DNA of 64,000 nucleotides from Multifurca ochricompacta (GCA_022496185.1 WTXG01000027.1:1-64000), one strand, 5' to 3'; counted from the stretch's first letter, positions 11,169-21,769 are shown. Notes: generated by a model from the sequence alone, not told the origin. Translations and numbers: made by a program.

Positions 11169-11618
11169 TTTGTAATTAGGGCCTAGCACGAGTGCACTCG
11201 TGAGTTACCCGGATCCGAACTCGTGGGTATTTAGATTAGATAATCCCATACTCGGATCCGCATGAGTATGTTCCCACGGATCACCCGGAGCCGCGAGTCC
11301 TATACTCGCACGGATCCGAGTACTCGTGGGTATACTCGTAGGTTTACTTGTAAGGTTTGAGGCAGCCAGAGATCTTCATCTTGCATACACAGAAAGAATA
11401 TATATATTACTACAATCCCACGAAGTTTCAAGTCAGATCATGCATCCGATCCAAAATAAAACAAGAATCAGTTACAATATCTATAGAAATGCGAAAAAAC
11501 GCGAAAAAACACGAAGTGTGGGGCGCGCCGATCGGACCGTGCATTGCCTTCCTATCTAGGAAGGTAGGCTTAAGAATGCACGCGTCGGCACACGTCGGTA
11601 CAGAGATGCCGGGTTCAC

Positions 11619-12262
11619 GCCTAATTGATAAGATCAAAAACGCGTTCACAATTAATTAGATACTTAGGATATACATCTAAGTGATAAGATCAAAAATGTG
11701 TTCACAGTTAATTAGATACTTGGGATATACATCTAATACAAGTGATAAGATCAAAATGCGTTCACAATTAATTAGATACTTGGGTTGTACATCTAAGTGA
11801 TAAGATCAAAAATGCGTTCACATTTAATTAGATACTTAGGATATACATCTAATACAAGTGATAAGATCAAAAATGCGTTCACAATTAATTAGATACTTAG
11901 GATGTACATCTAAGTGATAAGATCAAAAATGCGTTCACAATTAATTAGATACTTGGGATGTACATCTAAGTGATAAGATCAAAAATGCGTTCACAATTAA
12001 TTAGATACTTGGGATATACATCTAAGTGATAAGATCAAAAACGCGTTCACAGTTAATTAGATACTTAGGATATACATCTAATACAAGTGATAAGATCAAA
12101 AATGCGTTCACAATTAATTAGATACTTGGGATGTACATCTAAGTGATAAGATCAAAAATGCGTTCACAATTAATTAGATACTAAAGATATACATCTAAGA
12201 TAATACAAGTGATAAGATCAAAACGCGTTCACAATTAAATAGATACAAGTGATAAAATCAAT
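11619..12262. repeat. Minisatellite of about 12 units, 55-62 bp
   Basis: About twelve head-to-tail units each start GTGATAAGATCAAAA and continue with a GCGTTCACAATTAATTAG core, TACTT and a TACATCTAA end. Some units carry an additional ATACAA before the next GTGATAAG, so two unit lengths are intermixed. The array lies entirely inside the hAT-like element. Confidence 0.9.
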
Positions 12263-12307
12263 TCTGCATAACCCTATATATAATATATTGTGTGTCTTTA
12301 CCAGTGA

Positions 12308-12384
12308 GGCTGGGTGGCTTAGTGGTTAGAGCACCGGACCGAGCTTGTTCCCGGAGGTCTTAGGTTCAATCCATGTTTCAGCCA
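12308..12384 (+). tRNA. tRNA-like sequence (possibly degenerate) inside the hAT-like element
   Basis: The 77-nt sequence has an A-box (TGGCTTAGTGG) and a B-box (GGTTCAATCC) at normal spacing. Its GGCTGGG start pairs with a TTTCAGCC end allowing two G-U pairs, followed by A. The anticodon arm is irregular: the CCGGA arm needs a bulged base on its 3' side and the loop is longer than seven. It may be a pseudogene, a tRNA-derived SINE head, or a tRNA with a tiny intron. I do not assign an anticodon. Confidence 0.5.
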
Positions 12385-12613
12385 TTTCTGTTCTAGGTTG
12401 ATGAGCCTAGTAAAAAAATAATTTTATATAATAATATTCCCACGAGTATTCCACGAGTACCCGTGCGGGTACCCGGGGTGCCAAAATCAATACCTGGATC
12501 CGCATGAGTATTTTCCCACGGATCACCCGGATCCGCGAGTATCAATACCCACGAGTTTTCCCATGGCTCTACTCAAAAAACTCGCAAGTTACCTGGACTC
12601 GTGCTATGCCCTA

Positions 12614-12753
12614 TTTGTAATGGGACAGGAGAGAGTTGTGAAAGACTGGGTGGATGCACCATGACTTAGGGAGTTCAAGCTTGCAGTTAATGGGGCCAGA
12701 GTGTATGACTTTAAAAGGACCATGGCATCAGGGGCTGAGTTTGGCTTTGGGGT
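12614..12753 (-). pseudogene. GyB pol fragment between integrase and chromodomain
   Basis: On the minus strand this short piece encodes LELPKSW-like and IHPVFHNSLL-like sequence, the conserved linker between integrase and chromodomain in Ty3/Gypsy elements (compare PPTWRIHPVFHARLL in GyA-3). It is cut off on one side by the hAT-like element and on the other by CoA-1. Confidence 0.7.
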
Positions 12754-13250
12754 TGTTGACATGGCATGTGTCTTGAGGTGCTTCAGGCATCTGGGTTAGG
12801 GTCTAAGCTGTGCAAGATTAGATTAGATATTGATTCGGAGTTTTGGACTTTTTACCATATCATTATTACTTTCTTTCTTGCAATGCGCAGCAGCTGACTG
12901 ATGTACCTTAGTAATCCTGTGTAGCATGTGATATCTTACTGACCAATGGCCTTTGTCCCTCAGTAGTACATTCTAGCGCATTCCATTGCGCACAGACCAT
13001 CCTTTGGTAGTATATAAGGTGGTCTATTTCGTCTCTTACACTTCAGAGTTTCCTTCACCTCTGAAGTGTAAGTCCCATCTCTTTTACCTACTACTTTACC
13101 TTTGACTAACCGTCTCATGTAGATAACTTGTCTCTCTAGGTGTGTAGTATAGTATAATAGAGTTTCCTTCACCTCTGAAGTATAACTTGTCTCTCTAGCC
13201 TCACATGCTAACTACAGTCAGTATCACTGCACGCACATGCCTGTTCTTCA
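12754..13250 (+). repeat. CoA-1 5' LTR
   Basis: This 497-bp LTR starts TGTTGACA and ends TTCTTCA. A TATA box TATATAAGG begins at 13011 and the predicted start is at A13045, 34 bases on. A perfect 14-bp stem (13035-13048 with 13059-13072, 10-nt loop) spans the predicted start and covers the 5' splice site of the intron at 13068-13122. Confidence 0.93.
13045..13198 (+). other. CoA-1 LTR intron and its exact spliced copy
   Basis: Segment A (13045-13067) is followed by a 55-bp intron-like sequence (13068-13122) with donor GTAAGT, branch-like TTTGACTAAC and acceptor TGTAG. Exon 2 (ATAACTTGTCTCTCTAG, 13123-13139) follows, then a 19-bp linker starting GTGTGT. Positions 13159-13198 repeat A plus exon 2 joined without the intron, 40 of 40 bases. 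The 3' LTR (A at 18984) is arranged identically. Confidence 0.8.
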
Positions 13251-13265
13251 GGTTATGGGCCCTGC
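13251..13265 (+). promoter_or_regulatory. CoA-1 primer-binding site (half initiator tRNA)
   Basis: GGTTATGGGCCCTGC lies immediately inside the 5' LTR. It is complementary to GCAGGGCCCATAACC, the anticodon stem-loop region of eukaryotic initiator methionine tRNA. Drosophila copia is primed by such an internal tRNA fragment, so the same half-tRNA priming is likely here. The same site follows the LTRs at 27161, 46167 (minus) and 6355 (minus). Confidence 0.85.
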
Positions 13266-14182
13266 CGCTCTTTACTGATCTGGCACTCCTTTTTGATCAC
13301 AGTCCAACAACCTTTCAAGCTCACCAAAGCTTCAAAAGTTCATTCCCAATAACTTTTCCTTGTGAGCTTCTCTTTCGTCTTTTTGCCCTTAACTGTCCAC
13401 AAGGTGGTGCACTTTATGTGCCCACCTTGATCTGTTTGGCTAGCCCTTTCTCAAGGGTTCTTGCAAAAGGTGACAAGGGACCCTTAGTGGGTGAAACACC
13501 TTAAGCTCCTCATGTGTGCCCTAAGTAAATAGTGTTCATAGTTGTAGCTGGGTCTTCGTCCCATAGATAGTTTTAGTAGGCCGCTTGCCCAGAAGGCTTG
13601 AGGCTTTAGGTCTGGTCAATGCTTGGCTCGATCCGTAAGCCGGGTTTAGCCACCTGCTGGTAGAGTTTAGGGTCTAGAACAAGGCATGGGTAGTCACTCC
13701 CATGACGCTTGGGCTCGATACAAGTAGGCCACACTACTATAGTATTTACACAGTAGCTAGAGGGTTTTGTCTCTGGGCAGAAGTATTCGCTGCCATATTG
13801 TGGGGGTTCGCCCCACCAGAGGAAACCCAATAGTTTACTACAGTCATGGCCCCAACATCTAGGGCTTAATCATGGACTCCACCACCAGCACTAGAGGAAG
13901 GGCTTTATACCCTTTGTCTCTAGTGGAACTTGCGGTTGGCTCCTCCATGACATGACTCCCCTTCTATTTACACAGTATCCGCCTGATGTGGCTCTGGGAT
14001 CTGTTGTAGAATGGGGTTAGACAGCTTCACTATACTACTTAGCAGTCACACATCAGAGGCAGGACTTTCTTAAGTTCTGAAGCATAGCGCCACAGATTGG
14101 ATGGGCCCTCTTAAATGAGACCTGGACAACTGGTTCTAATTGCTCCTTGGAACCAGGATCAAAACCTTTAAAATCATCTCAA
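13266..14182 (+). other. CoA-1 untranslated leader
   Basis: About 900 nt between primer site and gag ATG contain no long ORF. It is alignable over most of its length with the CoA-2 leader (27177-28100), including blocks around CATGGGTAGTCACTCCCATG and ACTTGCGGTTGGCTCCTCC. Such conservation without coding capacity suggests packaging or other RNA-structural roles, which is inference. Confidence 0.6.
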
Positions 14183-15107
14183 ATGGCTAACATAGTTTTC
14201 CCTTCCACCTTCAAATTCGACAAGCTCGATGGCTCCAACTGGCCACAGTGGTCAGTATCTTTTACCGCCCTGTTGAGGATCAATGGCATGAGAAGGCACA
14301 TCACACATGATGGGCCCGAATATGCCAATCCTCCAGTACAGAAGGATGATGAAAGGAAGCGGACTACCAGGCGAGGTTTGCCGCCTGGACTGAACCTATA
14401 ATCCAGGAGTGGAATAGGGTTGAAGAAGTATTGATGGGTTTACTGGTGCTGGTCGTCACCAGTGAAGTTTATTCTCAGGTTGCCTCTGATAGGAAGTATC
14501 TGTCAGTCTGCTCAAAGTATGAGCAGCTGGAATCCTTGTATGGCACTGTGGGTAGCATGGCCACCTACAATTTGTGGTGCTCAGTTTCGTCCTTCCGTTT
14601 AGAGGAAGGCAAACAATTCAGGCCCCAATTGCAGCATGTGCTAGATGCTAGGAATACCCTGAAGGAGAATGGGATGGAGGTCTCTGACCTCCAGATGAGC
14701 TTTATTCTGCTCCAGTCCCTTCCCCCATCATACAGTGCCATAGCTGGCTCAATCCTGGCTTCAGGTCCTCCTGAACGCCTTTCCCCTCAGGACCTCATTC
14801 AGAGGTTCCTAAATGAGGAAAGCCAACTTGCCGGCCCCGCAGGAAGTGGTGTTGGGGCTGCCCTTAATAAGGCAGCCCATGTCAAAAATAAAAACAAAAA
14901 AGTACAATTTATCACGCCACAACCTGCAGGTGCATCATCGTCCAATGATGTCACTTGCTTCTACTGCCAGAAGCCAGGCCACAAGGCAAATGAATGTCGG
15001 CAGAGGAAACAGGATCGGCAAAATGCCACTGCTGGAAAAAGGGCAACCAGAGGAAGGCGCAAGGGCCAGTGTACCATCATCTTCCCACCAAGTAGCTACA
15101 ATAGTTA
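14183..15107 (+). pseudogene. CoA-1 gag (frameshifted)
   Basis: The ATG at 14183 matches the CoA-2 gag start in context (a run of A after CATCTCAA or ATCTCAA). The product is a UBN2-type Copia gag: LDGSNWPQWSVSFTALLRING near the N-terminus, MATYNLW and ENGMEVSDLQMSFILLQSLP in the middle, then a zinc knuckle CFYCQKPGHKANEC (about 14956-14998) for RNA binding. One indel near 14355 shifts the frame, and downstream the frame closes at 15107, whereas CoA-2 runs straight on into protease. Confidence 0.88.
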
Positions 15108-18100
15108 ATGGTAGTGGAAGAATACAGGAGGTGCATGAGACACCTCACATTAAACTTTATACTTGAATGCGACTGAAGAAATCTTCAAGATGATGGATTT
15201 GCCTGGATGATGGATAGCGGTGCCACCACCCACTTCACACCCTTTGAGTCAGATTTCTATGAATATCTGCCTCATTCGGGACATACTGTTACAGTGGCGA
15301 TGGAACCGTGGTCCCAATAGAAGGAGTAGGAAGCGTTCATATAAGACCAATAAAAATTATATATTGGAACTTAACAACGTTTTCTACATGCCATCAGCAG
15401 GAAATCGCATCTTATCAACAAGTCATATCACCAATAGAGGTGGTATGGTCTTATTTGATCAATATAATGTCGCAATAGAGTATAAAGGACAAAGAATAGC
15501 GGAAGGAATCAAGGCTGGGGATCTATACTGGATCCAAGGGTCAATAGTGGATAAACCTACCGCTGCCCTAATACTGCATCAACCAGCCTTGATACCTGGC
15601 ATCTTAGAATGGGTCATATGTCTAAACAAGCCCTAAAAGATATGCTCCTGAGGCCGTAAAAGGTCTCAGTTTAAAAAATAGCCAAGAGGAAGTAAAGCCT
15701 TGTCATGGCTGCGAAATGGGAAAATCCCATCGCCTTCCTTTCCCTCCCTCTCATAAGCGGGCTTCAGCACCCTTGGAGGTCATTCATAGTGATCTAGTCG
15801 GTCCACTCCAATGTACCTCAATACAAGGGCATTTATATTTCGCCACTTTCATAGATGACTTTAGCCGCAGTGCTATAGTTGTTCCAATGAAGGCAAAACA
15901 CTACTTCAAATGGTCTTTGCAAATGTTAAGGCATTCCTAGAAAATAAAACAAATAATAAAATAAAGACCTTACACACAGACCGTGGTGGCGAATATGTTA
16001 ATAATGAGCTGAAGTCCTTGCTAAGTGAGGCTGGCATAGAGCATAAACTTACATGCCATATTCCCCACAACAGAATGGAAGAGCTGAAAGGTTCAATAGA
16101 ACCATAATGGAAAAGCCACTAGCATGCTTCATCATGCTGGGCTTTCTCTTGGCTTTTGGGAGTGCGCTGTCTCTACAGCATGTCACATATATAACAGAAC
16201 TCCCATCCGTTCTAACAAGTGGAGGACACCACTAGAGCTTCTGGTTGGGGACATACCAGATGTCTCTTATTTTAAAGTCTTCGGTGTGAAGCATATTATC
16301 ATGTTCTGGAAAACAAGCGGCAAAAATTGGATCCTAAAGCCAAAAAAGCCGTCTTTGTTGGGTATGAGCCAAATAGCAAAGGCTACATTCTATGGGATAG
16401 ACATACCCGGTCCTTTGTTTCATCCAGAGATGTGACGTTTAATGAAGAGTCCTTCCCATCCCACTCTGTAGTGGACAACAGAGATAAAGAAAGGAACAAG
16501 TGTTCCTGTAGAAGGAGGGTCTGTCCAACCCTCACCAGCAATAGCCACAGTTCCTCAGGATCCTGAGTATAAGGATACCGAGGTTGAGGAACAGGAGGTA
16601 GTGGAGCCTCCTCAAATAAATCCTGAGCCTACCACACCCGATAATGAAGTAGACACACACACAGACACCATTTATCAGACACCACCATCCCAAATAATGG
16701 AACCCTCCCAACTCCCCACCAGAACTCGTGCCATTAGAAAGTCAACAAAAAGGCTAGAGGCAAACTTTCCCAACCAGTTTTTACTAGGGAAAGTCCACCT
16801 CTGAATGACGTCAGTGGCATACAAGAAGATTTAGATCTTGATATTGTTATGCCAAACGTTCACGTCGTCTGAATCCTCGCTTTTACAATGAGGATAATGC
16901 AGAGTTTGTGCAAGGTTCATCCAGACTTGGGACCATGGAGCTGCTAAATGCCGCTGGTGTCTCTTATAGAGACCCCTGACCTTTCAGGAGGCAATGCAGT
17001 CTGATAATGCCACTGAGTGGCTTGAGGCATGTCAATATGAAATAGATGCCTTAAAAAAGTTAAATGTGTGGCGCCTTGAGGATCTTCCTGAAGGAAGAAA
17101 GGCAGTCAAATCAAATGGGTTTTTAAGCTGAAACCAGATGGACGGTTTCGTGCTAGGCTTGTGGCAAAAGGTTTCACTCAAATAGAAGGAGTGGACTTTG
17201 ATGAAACATTCTCCCCAGTCGCCAGATTTGAATCACTTCGTTTATTACTAGCTTAGCTCGCTAGAAGATTGGGAAATCCACCAGATGGATGTCAAATCGG
17301 CATTCCTTCATGGCGATCTGGATGAGGAGATTTATATGGAGCAACCTGTTGGTTTCATCATTGCTGGACAAGAGTCCAAAGTTTGTAGGCTACAAAAAGC
17401 ATTATATGGCCTCAAACAAGCCTCCCGGGCATGGAATCTTCAATTTCATGCGGTTCTTATGAACTGGGCTTCACTCGGACGTACTCTGATGCAGGAGTAT
17501 ATGTGTATCATCACCATGGGGGGGATGATTCACTTTTCGTCATTCTTTATGTTGATGACATCACTATACTTGGATCTTCAAAAGATAAGATAACATGGCT
17601 GAAGGAATCTCTATCTAGCCGATATGAGATGACTGACCTGGGAGAAATCCAGTCATATCTTGGTGTTAACATCACCAGAGATCGTCCTAACAAGACGCTG
17701 GAAATTGATCAGCAGCTTATGTTTGTCTATTCTTGAGAAGTTTGGGATGAGGGATTCCAATCCAGTATACACTCCCCTACCAGCCGGCACGGATGCACAT
17801 CTGGTCAAGTTTGAAGGCCAGGCATCTACTTCAGAAATAAAGAAGTACCAACAGCTAATGGGGTCACTGCTATGGGTGCAGATTGGAAGCAGACCCGACA
17901 TTAGCTTTGCGTTGCGCGCCTTAGTCAATATGCTTCCAATCCTTCACAACATCATCTGCGCCTAGCAAATATGTTCTAAAGTACCTTAATGCTACTATGA
18001 ACTACAGGGTGCGATATTTGGAGGGAATGAAGAGAGTGGCCTTCATGGCTTTGCAGATTCCTCATGGGGAGATCAAGAGGACTGCCACTCTACTTCAGGC

Positions 18101-18497
18101 TACGTCTATATGCTTGCAAATGGAGCCATATCCTGGTGCTCTAGAAAGCAAAAGACTGTAGCACAGTCCACCACAGAAGCTGAATACATGAGCTAGCTGA
18201 GGCTTCCAATCAGGCTGCGTGGTATAGGACATTTATGGAGGAATTGGGATATGAAGTCACTTCACCCATACAACTCCATTGTGACAATAAGGGTGCTGTA
18301 GACTTGCATTAAACCCTGTCACAGGAAGGCGGTCAAAACACATACCAATAAAGTACCATGCAATCAGGGAGTATGTTGAATCGCATCTAATCGATTTAGT
18401 GCGAACTCCCACTGGTGAAATGCTGGCAGATGGCTTCACAAAGTCTCTACCAAGAGCATCACATGAAAACATGGTTACTAAACTTGGACTTATATGA
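15108..18497 (+). pseudogene. CoA-1 Copia pol (protease, integrase, RT, RNase H)
   Basis: Sections are recognisable in order: protease MDSGATTHFTP (about 15210), GAG-pre-integrase with CHGCEMGKSHRLPFP (about 15700), integrase with HSDLVGPLQ, HTDRGGEYVN and QQNGRAERFN (15785-16100), RVT_2 with QMDVKSAFLHGDLDEEIYMEQP and LYVDDITIL (17283-17575), and RNase H near 18040-18450. At least six frameshifts break it into short ORFs. RT keeps its YVDD. CoA-2 is the better template for gag to integrase, but it lacks RT. Confidence 0.88.
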
Positions 18498-18697
18498 GCA
18501 TGTTCTCGACCTCGAATGTGCACAAGAAGTGTCCATGTTGTCGACCTCGAGAGTGACGCAAGAGGTGTGTGACTGAACGCGTTTCAGTTTGCATAACACA
18601 CTTCAGATCACTCCTCTCCTCTCATCGACTCACTCTCACCCTCTTACTGGCGAATGTTCATTCAATCGTTTTGACTGATGCCTTAATCATGGAGGGA

Positions 18698-19189
18698 TGT
18701 TGACATGGCATGTGTCTTGAGGTGCTTCAGGCATCTGGTTAGGGTCTAAGCTGTGCAAGATTAGATTAGATATTGATTCGGAGTTTCGGACTTTTTACCA
18801 TATCATTATTACTTTCTTTCTCGCAATGCGCAGCAGCTGACTGATGTACCTTAGTAATCCTGTGTAGCATGTGATATCTCACTGGCCAATGGCCTTTGTC
18901 CCTCAGTAGTACATTCTAGCATTCCATTGCGCACAGACCATCCTTGGTAGTATATAAGGTGTCTATTTCGTCTCTTACACTTCAGAGTTTCCTTCACCTC
19001 TGAAGTGTAAGTCCCATCTCTTTTACCTACTACTTTACCTTTGACTAACCGTCTCATGTAGATAACTTGTCTCTCTAGGTGTGTAGTATAGTATAATAGA
19101 GTTTCCTTCACCTCTGAAGTATAACTTGTCTCTCTAGCCTCACACGCTAACTACAGTCAGTATCACTGCGCGCACATGCCTGTTCTTCA
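18698..19189 (+). repeat. CoA-1 3' LTR
   Basis: This 492-bp LTR is preceded by the tract GGAGGGA. It differs from the 5' LTR by about six substitutions (four at CpG) and a few 1-2 base indels. Segment A starts at 18984 and the intron is 19007-19061, followed by exon 2 and its joined copy as in the 5' LTR. Confidence 0.93.
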
Positions 19190-19194
19190 GGGGT

Positions 19195-21179
19195 GAGTGG
19201 TGCATATATTTGTCCCTTCCAACCAAACCAGCTCCCCTGTTTTGAAAGCATGGAGGGGTCCATCTGGTCTCGACTGTTTCATGAGTTCTGCAGCCACCTG
19301 GAGGGCAGCAGCTACTTCACTATGGATAGTTTCTGGGGTGCAGAGTCTTTCTTCAACTGACAGGATAGGGGTGGCAAATGGAGTGGGGGAATAAACTCTG
19401 GTTGGAAGCCATACCAGATTTCAAAGGGAGATCTTTTAGTAGCACTGTGAGTTCTAGCATTGTGGGCGAACTCCATAAAGGGGATCAGTTCTGCCCAGTC
19501 ATCTTGTTGGAAGTTGCAAAAGACACAGAGGTATTGTTCTAGTTCTTGGTTGACTCGTTCAGTCTCTCCATCAGTCTGGGGGTGATAGGCAGTGCTCAAG
19601 GATGATTGTACTCCTAGCTTGCTCCACATTTCCTTCATGACTTTGGATGCAAACTGGGGGCCTCGATCAGAGATGACTTGGTCTGGGAGGCCAGTGCATC
19701 TCCATACATGTTCAAGGAATAGTTTGGAGGTTTCTGGAGCAGTGATATCTTTGGTGCAAGGAACAATGATGGTGGCTTTACTGAACTGGTCCACCACCAC
19801 AAATAGGGAATCGTATGACTGAGACAGGGGTAAGTCTGTGATGAAGTCCATGGTGATTGTTCCCCATACTCAAGTTGGAACTTGGTTGGGTTGCAAGGGG
19901 ATGGGTAGTCAAGGTCAAACTTTGGTTTCTTGGCAGGTGGCACATCCATCCACATATTCCTTGACAAAGGAGGACATCCCTGGCCACCAAAATTCTCGTG
20001 ATACTAGTTCATAGGTCTTCCATCTGCCTGGATGTCCTGTAGCAATGGAATCATGGTGTAACTTTACAATGTCTCTTCATAGTTCTTGGGACTTGGGGAT
20101 GTAGACTTGGCCTTTATGTAGGATTAGGCCATTCTCTAGGTTCCAGTCCTCCAGTCCTTTGGCGAGGGAGTGTGGCCCATTGTGCAAGATTGTGGTCAGG
20201 GCTTGGGTGACTTCATTGTCATGGTCTTGGCAGTCTTTGATTCTGTGGTGTAGAGTGGAGTCATGAGTTGTTGTGACTGTGGTTTTCATGGCCTGAATGT
20301 GAAAAAACTTAGAGTCCAGGAGTATGTGCTCATCATTGTCATGCTCTATCCCCTCTTTATGGTCTGGACGCTGGGACAGAGCATCAGATTTGTTGAAAGA
20401 GCCAGGTTTATGAACAATGGTGAAGTTGTATCGAGACAGTTCAAGGGCCCACCATGCTTGGCAGTGGGAGAGCTTCTGCTTGGAGCAGAAGTAAGTCAGG
20501 TTGTTGTGGTCAGTCCACACCTCAAAGGGAAGGGCTGTGCCCTCAAGGTAGTGTCTCCAGGTGTCCAGAGCACAAACAATGGCAAGAAGTTCTTTGTCAT
20601 GGATGTCATAGTTGCATTCAGCATCCAGCATGGACTTGGATAGGAAAGCAAGGGGATGGTAGCGATTGAGTTCATCAGGTTGTTCAAGGATAGCACCAAT
20701 GGCAAAGTCACTGGCATCAGTGATGACACAGAAGGCTTTAGTATGGTCAGGGAGGGCAAGGACAGGGGCAGTGGTGAAAGTGTTCTGTAGGGTGGAAAAG
20801 GCAAGGTCATGGTCAGAAGTCCAGAGGAAAGGGGTATCTTTCTTGGTGAGATCATGGAGGGGGCAGGCAATAAGGGAGAAGTCTTTGATAAAACATTGGT
20901 AGAAGTTGCAGAATCCAAGGAAGGCTTGGAGTTGTTTCAGGGTGTGTGGGGGAGGCCATTTCATAATACCCTCTAATTTAGCAGGGTCCATCTGGACATG
21001 GCCAGCTGTGATGACTAGGCCAAGATAGTCAATGGTTGTCTGAGTGAAGGTACATTTCTCAGGCTTTAGATATAAGTCAAACTGCTGGAGGCACTGGAGG
21101 ACTTGGTGAGTAAGTGTTCTGTGGTGTTCCATGGTGTCTGTAAATATTAAGATGTCGTCCATATAGATGACAACATGGT
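19195..21179 (-). pseudogene. GyB pol: integrase, RNase H and RT C-terminal half
   Basis: Right to left on the minus strand: RT active site VVIYMDDILIF just inside 21170, thumb and connection (LQAFLGFCNFYQCF), RNase H (ITDASDFAIGAIL ... VWTDHNNLTYF), spacer to about 20077, then integrase core (MDFITDLPLSQSYDSLFVVVDQFSKA, SDRGPQFASK, YHPQTDGETERVNQ; 19851-19312). An open stretch of about 390 codons (20077-21267) covers RT to the spacer, although its first 30 codons belong to the inserted GyA LTR. A stop and frameshifts near 19850-20080 separate it from integrase. Confidence 0.9.
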
Positions 21180-21769
21180 TGTTACAATCCCTGCCAACCA
21201 ACCCTATTTTCTTCCACCTCCCCAATAGCGACCCATCTTTACCACCCACTCTCCACTTCACGATCATATCCCTGTCCTGGGATCCATCACGTGCCTTGCT
21301 CCCTTCCCCGTGACTTGCTTTGAGCCTGTTGACACGCTGTATACCTATGTTTGGTCCCTTATCTCTTATCTTGTTATCTCTTTATCTTTATGTTCAGACA
21401 CTTACTTAATACCCTATCAGAAGCCCGACTCTACGCCATCCGCTTCCGTATATTTGGGCCCACTTGACTCCGATTCCTTATCTCGTAGACGCCTGTTCAA
21501 TTACGTATATAAGTCCGCTGTAACTACACCATAGACCTCAGACTCGACTTATTGAATACATCGGTGCTTGTCTTCGGGACATCCCTTTGATCTCTGACTC
21601 ATCCGTCTCGGGGTTTCTGACCTCTTTCCACTCAACATAGTCTTAGGGTACAGCCCTCTGACTTTGACTTGTCCCCTTTCACTCCAAGAGACCTTATTGG
21701 TTTCTTATCTGATCATGAACAGTACGCTGTCACACAAGTCGTGCAGTACATCCTGCACCGGACGTAACA
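21180..21769 (+). repeat. GyA solo LTR with TSD ATGGT
   Basis: This 590-bp LTR (TGTTACAATC...GTAACA) is flanked by ATGGT at 21175-21179 and 21770-21774, interrupting the GyB RT codons just before YMDD. It keeps the TATA box and AGACTCGACTT (21540-21550) at the predicted RNA start. Confidence 0.95.

Larger units (their letters stand above)
11177..12613. mobile_element. hAT-like element, 1.4 kb, carrying a minisatellite and a tRNA-like gene
   Basis: The 8-bp duplication TTTGTAAT flanks it (11169-11176 and 12614-12621). Terminal inverted repeats begin TAGGGCCTAGCACGAGT on the left and match TAGGGCATAGCACGAGT on the right (one mismatch in 17). Subterminal zones repeat an ACTCGTGGGTA/TACCCACGAG motif and GGATCCG many times. 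No transposase ORF is visible. The interior consists of a 55-62 bp tandem array and a tRNA-like sequence. Removing it joins two GyB coding pieces. Confidence 0.85.
12754..19189 (+). mobile_element. CoA-1: complete Copia element with TSD GGGGT
   Basis: Both LTRs are present (12754-13250 and 18698-19189) and GGGGT flanks the element (12749-12753 and 19190-19194). Inside are an initiator-tRNA-fragment primer site, a 900-nt leader, gag, pol and a purine tract (GGAGGGA) before the 3' LTR. The LTR pair differs by only a handful of substitutions and small indels, so insertion is fairly recent, yet gag and pol hold several frameshifts. Confidence 0.95.

Noticed and set aside
11619..12262. CRISPR-like regular array
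   Set aside because: Units are contiguous tandem repeats of 55-62 bp without unique spacers, inside a eukaryotic transposon.
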